Shown here: positions 35,515 through 45,905 of the stretch, piece by piece
Layout of the letters: each line of letters begins with the position of its first letter
Position numbering within the stretch: the first letter of the stretch is position 1
Source of the DNA: Notospermus geniculatus
Lineage: Eukaryota > Nemertea > Pilidiophora > Heteronemertea > Lineidae
Assembly: GCA_002633025.1 (NCBI GenBank)
Contig: NMRB01002318.1
Span: 43,219 to 107,218, forward strand
Length of the DNA stretch: 64,000 nt
Direction: 5' to 3'
Notes under the pieces: model-generated
Told to the model about the DNA's origin: nothing
What the model saw: the letters and a program-made list of their open reading frames with translations, nothing else
Database searches by the model: none
Program-made: the position numbers and the translations under genes

Positions 35515-35643
35515 GGGCCATATGCTTGGGTCAGACTTTAGCATAAAGTCTAGCTGAAGTTAGACTTTCTCTTTGCTTGAAGCATTGAGAAAAGTCAGAC
35601 TTTAATAAATGCGTGGCTAAAGTCCGACCCAAGCATATGGCCC
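35515..35643. mobile_element. Palindromic MITE with GGGCCATATGCTTGGG ends
   Basis: The left arm GGGCCATATGCTTGGGTCAG plus ACTTTAGC pairs with the right arm over 28 bp with one mismatch. The inner part (AAGTCTAGCTGAAGTTAGAC, AAAAGTCAGACTTT) continues the symmetry imperfectly. AAA flanks both sides. Confidence 0.93.
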
Positions 35644-35644
35644 A

Positions 35645-35855
35645 AAGTCTCAATTCTCAAAGGTTCTGCTGACTACATTATTACCTCCAGTATCTCCGGG
35701 AGCTTTTCTGGACACTCAAGGAAGAGCTCATTCCAGTGCATCACTTGATCCTTTCAGACAGGTCGAGAGTACCAAGTGGCCACTAGGCTAGGAATTGAAG
35801 GCCTGACCTCTTGGTCTCAAATCCACTGCTCAACCACTGTAGCACACATGAAGAC
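35645..35855 (-). mobile_element. tRNA-derived SINE, CTGAAAGGATC-body family
   Basis: On the minus strand: CTACAGTGGTTGAGCAGTGG (A-box region), then CTTCAATTCCTAG (weak B box), then CTGTCTGAAAGGATCAAGTG, GGAATGAGCTC and CCAGAAAAGCTCCCGGAGAT. These body phrases match the plus-strand SINE at 16925-17140, so both belong to one family. Confidence 0.75.
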
Positions 35856-35865
35856 CTATGTAATT

Positions 35866-36050
35866 GAGGAGCCTGATAGCCTAGTGAGTGGTTATCACGT
35901 CAGCTTAGCAAGTGGCAGGTCCCGGGTTCGAATCCAGCCCGGGCCATATGTGACCCGTCACATCAAAACTAGGCGCATGTCGCTCAGAAGGTTGAGCCTC
36001 AACGAACTAATTAAGATGACACCGGGAGAGAATGAAAAGAAATAGACTGT
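35866..36050 (+). mobile_element. tRNA-derived SINE, second head type
   Basis: GAGCCTGATAGCCTAGTGAG (A-box region) and GGTTCGAATCC at 35935-35945 (B box) are about 55 bases apart, as in a tRNA gene. The body continues GGGCCATATGTGACCCGTCA. It lies next to, and in opposite orientation to, the SINE at 35645-35855. A shortened head of the same type is at 54990-55045. Confidence 0.8.
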
Positions 36051-36685
36051 TTCAGATTTCACAATAGACAGACAATAGACAGACAATATTGAAACTGACA
36101 AACATTTGGTCTCAACCTGCCAAGCCAACGACCGGCATGCGCCTGGCTTTGCTGTGACGGTCACAAATGGGATTTCATTCCTGGCTCTTCAGTTCATCGC
36201 ATGGGACAGTAAGCCGTGGTGCCTTGTACCTTGTTTCTTTGCAAGGACAAGGATGGCCTCCTCCGTACTTACCAGGGTCAATAATGCTATAGCGTCGGCC
36301 CTGACAGAAAAATGAAATACTAGTACATAATACAAATACCTATGTTCTGCTTGAGGCTGTGTGTGGAAACTGAACCACCAGTCATCATCAGCTGTCTGCA
36401 TCACATGACAAGACATGAAATGAACATCACTTATTTGTCACATCAGTCATTTCCTATGATGTTGAGAATCTGAAATTGACAAACATGAATATCCTGTTGA
36501 TATAGAGTTAGAATAATCTTCATATTTCAACTCAGACTAATCACTTCCCTTCACTTTTCTACTTGCAGATTGAAGTCTACAATATCTCACTCTAAATAGG
36601 AATATTGCTTTCTGAAGAAAGAGGGGTACAAATAAAAGGTAAGAGTTCAGATAAAACCCTTTTGGCACAAAAAGTGATTCTCTGT
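36051..36685. other. Unique stretch
   Basis: AATAGACAGACAATAGACAG near 36063 is a short simple repeat. Nothing else is recognised. Confidence 0.5.
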
Positions 36686-36686
36686 C

Positions 36687-36855
36687 AGGGCCAAAGCTAG
36701 CATACAGACAGGGGGCAAATGCCCCACCCCAGACCTCAACAAAAATGTGTTTTCATGGAAATTTTGGGTGCAGAATGGCACCAAGTGCAGTTTTGGCCCT
36801 TCCCGATGCCAAATGGCCCCACTCCCAGCAAAAAATGCCAGGTATGGCCCTGCAT
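36687..36855. mobile_element. MITE-like element with CAGGGCCA-AGC ends
   Basis: The left end GTCAGGGCCAAAGCTAGCAT and the right end TGCCAGGTATGGCCCTGCAT are imperfect inverted repeats. Inner segments GGGGGCAAATGCCCC and GCCAAATGGCCCC are rich in G on the left and C on the right, consistent with a palindromic element. Confidence 0.65.
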
Positions 36856-37609
36856 GTCGTCATTTTTAGACGTATCTCTGTAGGTACAGGATGATCAAAC
36901 TAAATCTTCCCTTTAGCAGGTGATGATCCTAATCTGTTTACTTGGTTTCAACATGTGTTGGCATCATGTAATGTCGATTTCAGAATGTTGTGAAATTCAA
37001 TCAGGACCATTCAAGCAGTTTCAGACTACCGTACGTCACCCCTAAAGTGCAGTGAATGAAATTCATCTCCCATTAAATAAGAAACTCCCCCATTCTTACC
37101 TCGAGAAATACCTTTCAGTTGCTTTTAGGGATTACGCTGAACCCTATGGGGGTTTTCAAATGGATTACACCATACATTGGAATCCCTCTTGAATGTCTGA
37201 TGTCATGTCTGCGGGAATTTTAGAACACCCCTTCGGTTAATTGTTCAAAATCTTTTAATTCTGATTATCAAAATGGTTTCTGAATGTGTTGCTTATCACG
37301 TATGGCGTATAAAAAGCTCATATTCAATGGTTTTCTTGGCGTTGTATCAACACATGACAAAGAAGAGAGCTGAATTCCATTCAACTTCGGAACCCACGCT
37401 GGTCAACTTTGACATTAATGACAAATGAAATCTCTTCTTCAACACCTCTCACCATATCACCTGATCTGCTCAAAATATGAGAGACTTCGTCAGGAAATAC
37501 CACCATGTACAAAGTACAAATGTTCATCCACAAAGGCCTGGAGGTAAAAAGCAGAGACTTCATTCATGAAGCCTCCATTTTGACCGCCCTCGCCAACCAG
37601 AATGTTGAA
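36856..37609. other. Unique stretch, nothing recognised
   Basis: About 750 bases without a repeat or domain-bearing frame. Confidence 0.5.
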
Positions 37610-37986
37610 CGGAAAATGTTCTGTTTGAAACGAACTGTTTTTTTAGAAACAGAAAATGAGTATTTTGGAACGGAAAATGCTTTGTTTGAAACAGAAGATG
37701 CTTCTTTTTTCATGAAAAATGCATTATTTGAAAGAGAAAATGCTTCTTTTGTTGTGGAAAATGCTTTGTTTGAAACAGAAAATGCTTCTTTTGTTGTGTA
37801 AAATGCTTTGTTTGAAACAGAAAATGCTTCTTTTGTTGTGGAAAATGCTTTGTTTGAAACAGAAAATGCTTCTTTGGTTATGGAAATGCTTTGTTTGAAA
37901 CAGAAAATGCTTCTTTTGAAATACAAATGCTTTGTTTGAAACAGAAAAGGTTTCTTTTGGGAATGGAAAATGCTTTGTTTGAACAA
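37610..37986. repeat. ~42-bp minisatellite, about 9 copies
   Basis: The unit is close to AAAATGCTTTGTTTGAAACA then GAAAATGCTTCTTTTGTTGT then GG. Unit length keeps open frames on both strands (98 and 140 codons) that encode only the repeat. The right flank resembles sequence at 62960-63050, so the array appears to have grown from part of a dispersed repeat. Confidence 0.94.
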
Positions 37987-38132
37987 GTGTGGTAAGAAAT
38001 AACAAGCACTTTCTGCTCCATTCCAAGCAGTGTATGGTGTGGAAATATGAATTGAGGCTAAGGTTTCAGTTTCAGCGAATTTGGTTATTGATGGTCCGTG
38101 CTGTGGGGTACCTTCGTCAATACAGAGACAAT

Positions 38133-38219
38133 GGGCAGTATTCTAGAAGCTTCCTTAAGCGCAGAATACAAAAGCTTAAAGTGGACCTTAGAGTTAAGGA
38201 GGCTTCTAGAATACGGGTC
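38133..38219. mobile_element. Palindromic MITE, TTCTAGAAGCTTCCTTAA family, copy 3
   Basis: GGGCAGTATTCTAGAAGCTT starts and GGCTTCTAGAATACGGGTC ends the element. It is shorter than copies 1 and 2; the left half has lost part of the AACTCTAAGGT segment. Confidence 0.9.
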
Positions 38220-41025
38220 ATTAAGTTCTATACTTAGTAAAGAGGACTGTTGAGCATTCACATCTTATTCGAATCTCTGCTGAATTCCTTTGTATGGTTT
38301 TCTCACAGCTGGTATTTCTTGAGCTAAATGGATAGGCCCTTTTAATGTCTTTTCTTGGCATTTTGCAAGTGTGACATGTAAAAAAATTGCAAAATTAGAA
38401 AAGCTAGCAGTGAAAAAAGCTAAAACAGGAGTTCAGTGGTGATTGAAATCCCTTCTTCTTGATGTCGCAGTTCTTTTTACATGACAAGTGGTAATACTTT
38501 CTCAAGTATTGATTCCCACATCATTCAATGCCAAAACATCGAATATCACGATTGGCCATTTGAGAAAAATATCAAGTTCGATCTATTTTCATCACAACTG
38601 ATCAATAAACAGTGTCATAGTAACAAGTTTATTGGCGCCATTTGTTTGCTTGGCATTGGTGTACATATGTGTACATCTTTTGTACAGACGAATTTGGTAT
38701 AGTTAAGTTGGAATACCCTTTGAAAGGAAACAAATCTACCTGTAGCTGCATTATCTGTACGATGACAATTATGCCTAGGGGGTGCTACTACCCTGGGATT
38801 TTCCGATGTTGAACATGAACCTAAACTTGTTCCGCTTGTAGGCTTAATATAGACATGACATCATTATGTAAATTTCGGCAGATGGTTCGCATGCGTAAGC
38901 TTTTGCGTCACGAGGTCGATGATGTCAGGTCAAACGCGCAACACCTCCTGTGACCTGGTTTATTTATAGAACATAAGCTGTTTATAGACAGTTATAATAA
39001 GATAAATCAATTTCACCTGCGTTTTTTGGTCGAATTTCCCAATAATCAAGTCCATAAATAGAATATTTATTTATTTATAAGTGTTTTGCGTACGTGAAAT
39101 GAGTTTTCTGTAACTGACAAGTTCATTGAAAGTTTATTGAGATGGAAGCAAACTTAGTTGTAAAAATCTGAATGGGGGTTGAGAAATTACGTCAAAGCAA
39201 TTTACTATCTCGCTAATTGTGTCGTTTTACGAAAGTTGTTAATTCTTCAGCCAGTTTGCCTTGAAACTGCATGGTGATACGTTAGCAATGGCAGAATGCA
39301 TTCTACTGCTAAAATAATAAAATCTTCATGCACTTCCAGTGCACAATCTTCATGCACTTCAATTACACATAGTCATAGATTACCATTACTCGTGTACATT
39401 TCTTAAACATTGTACATACACAATGATTCAGCATGTACTAAAGCTTCTCCTGTACATCATATGAAAAACTAAGTGCACGAACCTTGACTGCCTTTTCTTT
39501 GCTTTTTGAGCAATTGTCATTGTCCATCAGCTTGCGTAATCTATCAGCGACATCCGTTGTGTATTCATTGCAATAATTTTTGCGAACATTTGACGAGATG
39601 AAACGATGTCGATTTCTCCACGGTTGCTAAGCATCTGTTTAGTTTTTACATCGCCATCATTGTTCTCTTTTGTCGATCTTATTCTTGCGGAGCGATGACC
39701 AATTCAACGGTGATGTGTTTTTTCGCACATCCATGAAAAGCCGACAAATAACGCGATCAGAATTTGTACAAAAGCAACACTGTAAAGAAGATTCTATTGT
39801 TCTTTGTAATCAAGTTCGCCATCGCCAAACCACCGAAAATTCTATGGCTATTATCATGTTACAATGTTGGCCAGATGATCTGATATATCGCAATTACCTA
39901 ATGGTACATTGCATTCTTAACCTTCCATTCTTCCACAAAAGGTCATACAGAGGTCAAACAATGAAGGTTCTCCTTTTCCTGCCAAAGCAATAGGGATTAC
40001 ATCATAAAGCAACATCTTCCAAGCAGCCGACAGTGTTATTTTTAGCATTTTGCCTATATTTAGCCCATCTGCTGACATACTTGGTAACATTTCCTAAGAA
40101 TAGCAACACTAGATGGCATATTTGGAATACTTCTACTGTATTTTAAGGCACAGTTTCTCTGATTTTGCTATTCCTGATATCTAGCATCTATTTTTAGTGA
40201 CGTCGATGCTAAAATAATATATCGAGATTCCGATGATGTGTAGGTGTTGCTCTTTTGATTCAAGTAGCTTCAAGCAACAAATCCTGAAATCGATACCCAC
40301 TTGATATTTTGCGCTCATTTACAATGTTTACCGTTATCAGCTTGTTTATTTTCCCTTTTGTTAAGGGTTTTCGATTTGGATCCCTTCCAAGGCACCCCTG
40401 GGATTTGTTTCACCCTAAAAATGCCAAAATGTACCCTACTTATGCATCTAGTGTATGCACAAAATGCATGAGATGATTTTGCTGAAATTGACAAGGGCTG
40501 CAGTAGAAACGCTAAATTGAGATTCAGTTAGAATGCTCGGTAAATAGCTTACTTTGATTATATTTGAGACCTTTTTTCACTTGGGTATTGGAATTCGTAG
40601 AATAGTATTTCCATTAATGTATTCCTTTGATCTCAAAGTAAACAAATGAGTAGAGAAAGCTTCTTAAATTAAACCCGCTGTCACCAAAATGAATCAAAGT
40701 TCTTGAGTCTGATGTTCTTTTGTATTTCCTTTCATCAGATGGATTATGTCAGGCTAAAAATAGTCTTTTAAAAAAATGATCAGTATTTTGGAGCACTGCT
40801 TGAAAATGGTAGTGCAAGAAGAAGATGTTGTTCCAGGTAGAATTTGAGGAGTTGCTTCAAATTTAGAATTTATCTGTTTTGAGCCTGAGGGTCCTGAATG
40901 AAATGTTCGAAGGGTTCTTTTTGAAACCTTTCAAAGGTTTGTCCTTTTCAGTAGTTTTAGCAGGTTTCTTCTGGTGTTACACTAAAGAATAAGGTAAAGA
41001 TTGAGGTTGTTGTTCAGAGTTTGAT
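38220..41025. other. Longest unique stretch in the middle
   Basis: About 2.8 kb. No gene is recognised. MEF2-type words CTATATTTAG (about 40056) and CTATTTTTAG (about 40188) lie 130 bp apart; one more, CTAAAAATAG, is near 40754. The 38940-39080 part is rich in TTTATTTATAG-type sequence. Confidence 0.5.
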
Positions 41026-41027
41026 AT

Positions 41028-41150
41028 TTACACCAACCAACCATGGGTATTCAGCCAACCTTCAACTTCTATACCAGCATCTTCAGGACCCTCTCTTGGA
41101 ATTCAAGGAGCAGCTCACTCAGCACTCATCAACCCCTTCATTCAAAATAA
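41028..41150 (-). mobile_element. SINE body fragment
   Basis: AGGACCCTCTCTTGGAATTC, AAGGAGCAGCTCACTCAGCA and CTCATCAACCCC resemble the body of the minus-strand SINE at 35645-35855 in the same order. The head is not recognisable. Confidence 0.5.
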
Positions 41151-41284
41151 GCAATTAAAGCGAATGGCTCGCAGGGTTTGTTTACATTTTTGGTGGTACC
41201 TTCCATAGAGAGTGAATCCAGTAGTCTTGAACGTTAGTTGTGGTGTTGATATTTTTGGTGACTGGGAGGGGAATGTCGATGGTA

Positions 41285-41347
41285 GTCAGCTACCCTACAT
41301 TCAGTGAGACTTTAGTGAAAAGTCTCTCTGAATGCAGGGCAGCTGAC
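41285..41347. ncRNA. 63-nt hairpin, precursor-like
   Basis: A 29-base left arm starting GTCAGCTACCCTACATTC pairs with a 29-base right arm ending GAATGCAGGGCAGCTGAC, around a 5-base loop. Three of 29 positions are mismatched. Size and scattered mismatches fit a microRNA-type precursor, though the loop is small. It could equally be a tiny foldback transposon. Processing or conservation cannot be judged here. Confidence 0.35.
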
Positions 41348-41499
41348 ACTGAGTGACAGGGATCTGTGGTTATAAGTATTTATTAGCAAATGCAGATTTG
41401 TAGTGAAATGGAAGCGCTGGGGCGATATTCATCCTGCGAGAAAACGTTTTCAGCAAAAAAAATAAACAGAGAAACTGACACGTGAAAAAAATAAAAATT

Positions 41500-41567
41500 C
41501 TATCGCAAGGCTCGAACCCGGCGCCCCGGATTCAGAGCCGGACGCTCTACCGATGCGCCAGCCGGCC
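41500..41567 (-). tRNA. tRNA-like sequence, probably pseudogene or SINE head
   Basis: On the minus strand GGCGCATCGGTAGAGCG (A box/D-arm-like) and GGGTTCGAGCC (B box, 41509-41519) are spaced as in a tRNA. The acceptor ends GGCCGGC and TTGCGATAG do not pair, and the anticodon stem does not form properly around a seven-base loop, so it is not a functional tRNA. T-rich tracts that could end Pol III transcription follow on the minus strand. Confidence 0.6.
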
Positions 41568-41725
41568 ACGTCATGACGGTGGCTGCTCAATAAATGTTTA
41601 TAAACATGTCCCAGCTACTCAACATATTTTTATGTTAATTAAAAATGACGTTGCAAATCAGAATAATCTTCCAAAAATCGCATTTTACAACATCCACAGA
41701 GCAAGTCCCCAGCAAATCTGTCAGC

Positions 41726-41908
41726 NNNNNNNNNNNNNNNNNNNNNNNNNNNNNNNNNNNNNNNNNNNNNNNNNNNNNNNNNNNNNNNNNNNNNNNNNNN
41801 NNNNNNNNNNNNNNNNNNNNNNNNNNNNNNNNNNNNNNNNNNNNNNNNNNNNNNNNNNNNNNNNNNNNNNNNNNNNNNNNNNNNNNNNNNNNNNNNNNNN
41901 NNNNNNNN
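41726..41908. other. Assembly gap, 183 N
   Basis: A run of N followed on the right by a C-rich tract (41911-41926). Frames crossing it are artefacts. Confidence 0.99.
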
Positions 41909-41926
41909 CTTCCCCCCCCCCCCCCC

Positions 41927-42500
41927 ACCAGACTTTCATAGAGTATGAGTATTTTGCAACCAAAACAAGTCTTGAAATTGGCAATGGATGGGTTAATTAC
42001 CATGACATGCTTTTAATTTAGCAAAGTTCAATGTCGCTCCATTTTGCCAACCTCTGAATTAGACTTCACATACATTATGGCATGACTTTTGCCAAATATA
42101 GCTGGAAGCAGCCTCCGTATCTTGGCACTAATTCCTTCTAAATTCGTCTGATATGTAAAGAATGGAGTATACTTAGCTCCGATAATGACATGGCAAGTTC
42201 TTTAGATACGGCTGCTAAAGGGAGTTGATATCTGAGTTCAGTATTGTTCATGGAATTAGCATCAGATTTCGCCTGAAAATCTCATTCTGTTCTCCATCGG
42301 GACGTATCATGTTGCCTTTCACTTTGATCCAGTATCTATAGCAAGTGTTTTAAGCCTTGTAGCCCTGACATTAAATGACATACACGTTCTGCTGGGATCT
42401 TGGGATAGATAGTTTTTAATATATTTGGAAAGGTGTCGAATTTGCGTGGGTGTTTGTCAGTGAAAATTTGGTGAAGACCTTTGGCTTGGGCCTAATTTTT
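41927..42500. other. Unique stretch, nothing recognised
   Basis: About 570 bases between the gap and the short AGCTCACC element. Confidence 0.5.
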
Positions 42501-42765
42501 AGCTCACCTGGGGTGAGCTCTTGTCATGGTGTAGCGTCCGTCGTCGTCCGTTAGCAGGGCACGTTTCGTAACCACTGGGGCTATTGATCTGAAACTTGGT
42601 ACATATCTACCCCTAGGTCAGATGACCAATGACAGCAAGTTTCGGCCCAATTCGATTCTTGGCGTGGCCACTAGGTGGCTAAAACCAAAAACATAATTGT
42701 ACAACATCTGTTCTTCTGGTACATTCACCCACAGGTGAGCACATGGTCCATGGACCTTTTCATTT
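42501..42765 (+). mobile_element. AGCTCACC-type element, short 265-bp copy
   Basis: It has the same left end (AGCTCACCTGGGGTGAGCTC) and right end (CAGGTGAGCACATGG, GGTCCATGGACC) as the 1.43-kb copy at 20462-21893. It keeps one module, with the CTCF-like word CCACTAGGTGGC at 42668-42679, then jumps from CTAAAACCAAAAACA to the right end. It is an internally deleted or single-module form. Confidence 0.92.
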
Positions 42766-42898
42766 ATCAACGATAAGCTGCTGCTAACTCTTGATATCAA
42801 CTGGAGAACTTCTGTGGCTGGAATTGATCAGTTTGGGAAGCAAATTAAAAGGGAGAGGTGTTACTTCAGGCGGAGGTTTCTGCCAAGGGAGGCTCTAC

Positions 42899-43075
42899 AG
42901 TAGCACCTTCCTTAGCGGACACCTCTGTCAGCAGGACACCTTTCTATTAAGGACGCCAAAATTCAGTCTCAAACTGGTCATTTCTATTCATTTTGACCTC
43001 TGTAATCAGGACACCTCTCAATTCAGCACAGCATCTGACAGTCCCGAAGGTGTCCTTAATAGAGAGGTTCCACTG
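42899..43075 (+). mobile_element. GGAACCTC-type element, copy a
   Basis: Runs from AGCACCTTCCTTAGCGGACA to CCTTAATAGAGAGGTTCCAC. Inside are GGACACCT-TCTATTAAGGAC and ACCTCTGTAATCAGGACACC. Five copies in this window (a-e) share the order of these phrases. The ends are partly inverted, as in a MITE. Non-coding. Confidence 0.92.
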
Positions 43076-44719
43076 TGCTGTACATCCATATTGGGTCTCG
43101 ACACCTCGAGACACATGAAAGCTGCTTTTAATTAAGGTTGCATTCTTTGATGATCTTCATGAGATTAAGAGCTCTGGGGACATCACAAGTCCATTTGAAC
43201 ATTCTGATGGCGAAAAATTCACCAGTTAGAAGCTATTCGTTATTAATCTATTTTGGACAATGGGATAGAGATCGTATTGGAGAAATGACGACAAGAGGAA
43301 GACAAAGAATTTGTTTGAAAAATGCCAGAGATAAAGATAGAATAAAGAAAGGTCTGCCTTTATTGTGTAGGAGACAAGGCCAAAAAACCTGGTCAGATAT
43401 TGAACTTCAAATATCGGAGGATTGCAGCAGGAAGTGAAGGAACATGATACTTGTGTTGGGAAAAAGCGATGATGCTCAGTTTCGATGATGTCATACATAA
43501 AGCTGATATCTTCAAAGGAATTCCCTGTGTGTGTTCGGGACTGGCGGTGTCGTATGTGACGTCAAAGGCGGTTATCGCCGTGTTTGGAAGGTGCCGGAAG
43601 TTAAACGTTCGGCGCGATGTTATTGTGAATTCATTGTTGGGGCACTTTGCGTTTAAGGCTATGTCGGGCGAGATTTCCCACATTGGGCCTAGGATATTGT
43701 TGTTTTATGAATGTCCCTTGTCAAGACTAACCACGATAGAACAACAGTTCCTAGCTTATGCATACTTGCCTGAAGCAACGTCTGCTTCTCAAAATGTCAT
43801 ACTAAATGCATTTACCAATAAAGGACAATAGAATTTGGAAGAATCATCACATGGGTGTTGTCTTTTGAAAAGATTAGATATCTACCAAAATGTCAGAATG
43901 ACAGAAATTAACATAAGTTTCAGCAGCTTGATTTTTTGTGTGAATCTATGAGTCAGGAATGCCAATTTTATTGGGTTGGAGGTCTATGACTACTTGCATG
44001 GATATTTTTAGATGATTTGTCAAAAAAAAGTCCAAATCTAAGAAATTTCTGATAGAAAGTGACATATAGGGTATTTGTGTTAATTTCAGCCGTCAAAAAA
44101 GTATTAGACTCCCTTTTACGTCCATGGTGACTTATAGATCAGGATATTTTAGGATAATATCCGTTACTTCCTCCACAATGCTATAAGGAAATAGCAAGTT
44201 CGGGTCAAAGAGTATAATCTTAAATTTTCATTTTGTAAGTAACTATGAACTCTGAATGTGGCTTCAAAGAAGATTATTGCTGGTATGTGAACATATTGAA
44301 TGAAATGACCAAAAGGAAGGATTTTTCTGTTGTACTATTTGATGATCCGGAAATAGACATATGACGCAAGAAAGCCGACATCGTTGTGTTATATTCTCGT
44401 ATCACTAAGATTCCAGCCGGATTATCTTCCAGGCGGAAGTCACGTCTGCTACGTGTCAGGATTCATGAAAAAGCAAAATCCGTCATCAAATAAGATGTTG
44501 TCTTCCAATCACATTATTGTCCGGATTTGAAGTTGACGTGATTCTGATCCAACTTAGAATGCCAACACACACTGTAGATTTCCAATTTTTGTTAATTTCT
44601 ATTTGTGGCACAACCGAATATGGTAGAAAAGTCAGAGATGGATTTTGAGGTATAATTTTTTGCTGTATTTTGTGATAATTCCGGTAATGAGCAAATGTGT
44701 TTTATGTGGTAAATACATG
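43076..44719. other. Unique non-coding stretch
   Basis: It contains the weak open frame at 43451-43831 and a TGACGTCA site at 43557. No repeat family was seen. Confidence 0.5.
43451..43831 (+). CDS. Weak candidate open frame, 126 codons, no known domain
   Basis: Open over 126 codons in non-repetitive sequence but beginning at TTG, with the first ATG codons a little downstream. The translation is mixed in composition and has no signal peptide or motif that I recognise. A minus-strand frame overlaps it (43393-43683). Chance is the simplest explanation; an exon cannot be ruled out. Confidence 0.1.
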   Translation: MCWEKAMMLSFDDVIHKADIFKGIPCVCSGLAVSYVTSKAVIAVFGRCRKLNVRRDVIVNSLLGHFAFKAMSGEISHIGPRILLFYECPLSRLTTIEQQFLAYAYLPEATSASQNVILNAFTNKGQ

Positions 44720-44991
44720 TACAGTACCTTGCACAATTGACCTCCCTTCCGCGCCGCGCACCATCCGCGTACTACATGCAGCGTCATGCACGTACCATCC
44801 TCGTATCTTCCGAGGACATGGCGCAGCGTCATGGAAGGCATGCAGTGATGACGTAACGTCATTCACCCGACGTCACGCAACAGAGACGCGTGACGTTCCC
44901 GTACCATACGCGATGAACTGAAGCCTACCTTCCTCGTCACGTACAGGGAAGGTACGCGGATTTAGGGAGGTCAATTGTGCCAGGTACTGTA
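44720..44991. mobile_element. CpG-rich MITE with long TIRs
   Basis: The left end TACAGTACCTTGCACAATTG plus ACCTCCCT pairs with the right end AGGGAGGTCAATTGTGCC plus AGGTACTGTA over about 28 bp with one mismatch. The 215-bp interior is very rich in CpG, with many ACGT and GCGTC words, and is itself partly palindromic (CGTACC/GGTACG). Non-coding. Confidence 0.92.
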
Positions 44992-45009
44992 TGGTTTCTT
45001 TGGTAAATT

Positions 45010-45112
45010 CCAGTTGTTTGTTCAGATATAGACTTTGTCATTCTGAGTAGACTTTTGAGTCACAGTTTGTTCAGATATAGACTTTGTCATTCTGAGTAGA
45101 CTTTTGAGTCAC
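45010..45112. repeat. ~49-bp perfect tandem duplication
   Basis: GTTTGTTCAGATATAGACTT then TGTCATTCTGAGTAGACTTT then TGAGTCACA occurs twice with no differences in the shared part. Very recent. Confidence 0.96.
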
Positions 45113-45455
45113 ATTTTGAAGTGTGATGTCAAGGAATGTTTCTCCATTACTCTCTCCATAGACACCTTGACTATAGCATCGATTAGGTCGAAATTTAACC
45201 TGCGTATACAAGATCTTTAGGGAATACTAACATTAATTGGAGCTTAGAACTAATTCTAGAGCTTATCCTGGGAAGGCCATCTGTTGTATTGTATATGCTG
45301 GTCACCCATCCAAATCATCACCCTGCTCAGCATTTGCTTACAATACTTCCAGCTCAGAGGACATTCGTGCCACCACATTGTCCTGAAGGATATCCCCTTT
45401 GGCAGATGGTTAGGCCATGCTACAATACACAGTCATATGACATGAGTATCATGGG

Positions 45456-45905
45456 AAAATTCAAGTTTAAGATCACATTCACAGTTCATGAATCAGTGAG
45501 GTGAATTCAATTATATGATTACACTATGAATCAGTGAGGTAAATTGAAGTAGATCACAGTTCAAAATCATTAAGGTAAATTCAAGTATATGATCACAGTT
45601 GATGAATCAGTGAGCAGTTCATGAATCAGTGAGGTAAATTGAAGTATGATCACAGTTCAAAATCGGTGAGGTAAATTCAAGTATATGATCACAGTTGATG
45701 AATCAGTGAGGTAATTCAATTATATGATTTTTATGAATCAGTGAGGTAAATTCAATTATATGATCACATTTTATGAATCAGTGAGGTAAATTCAATCATA
45801 TGGTCACAGTTCATGAATCAGTGAGGTAAATTCAATTGTGTGATCACAATTCATGAATCAGTGAGGTAAATTCAAGTATTTTATGGTTCATGAATCATGT
45901 AAAAC
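45456..45905. repeat. ~40-bp minisatellite, about 11 copies
   Basis: Units resemble GTTCATGAATCAGTGAGGTA then AATTCAATTATATGATCACA. Copies differ by small deletions; one group has AAATTGAAGTA instead of AAATTCAATTA. Confidence 0.94.

Noticed and set aside
37505-38026. Phe/Glu-rich repeat frames on both strands
   Set aside because: Product of the ~42-bp minisatellite.
39970-40200. Pair of MEF2-type sites as a muscle enhancer
   Set aside because: CTAW4TAG words are expected a few times by chance in AT-rich DNA of this length; about five were seen against an expectation near three.
41482-42021. Open frames of 87-179 codons on both strands near 41.7 kb
   Set aside because: They cross the 183-N gap.
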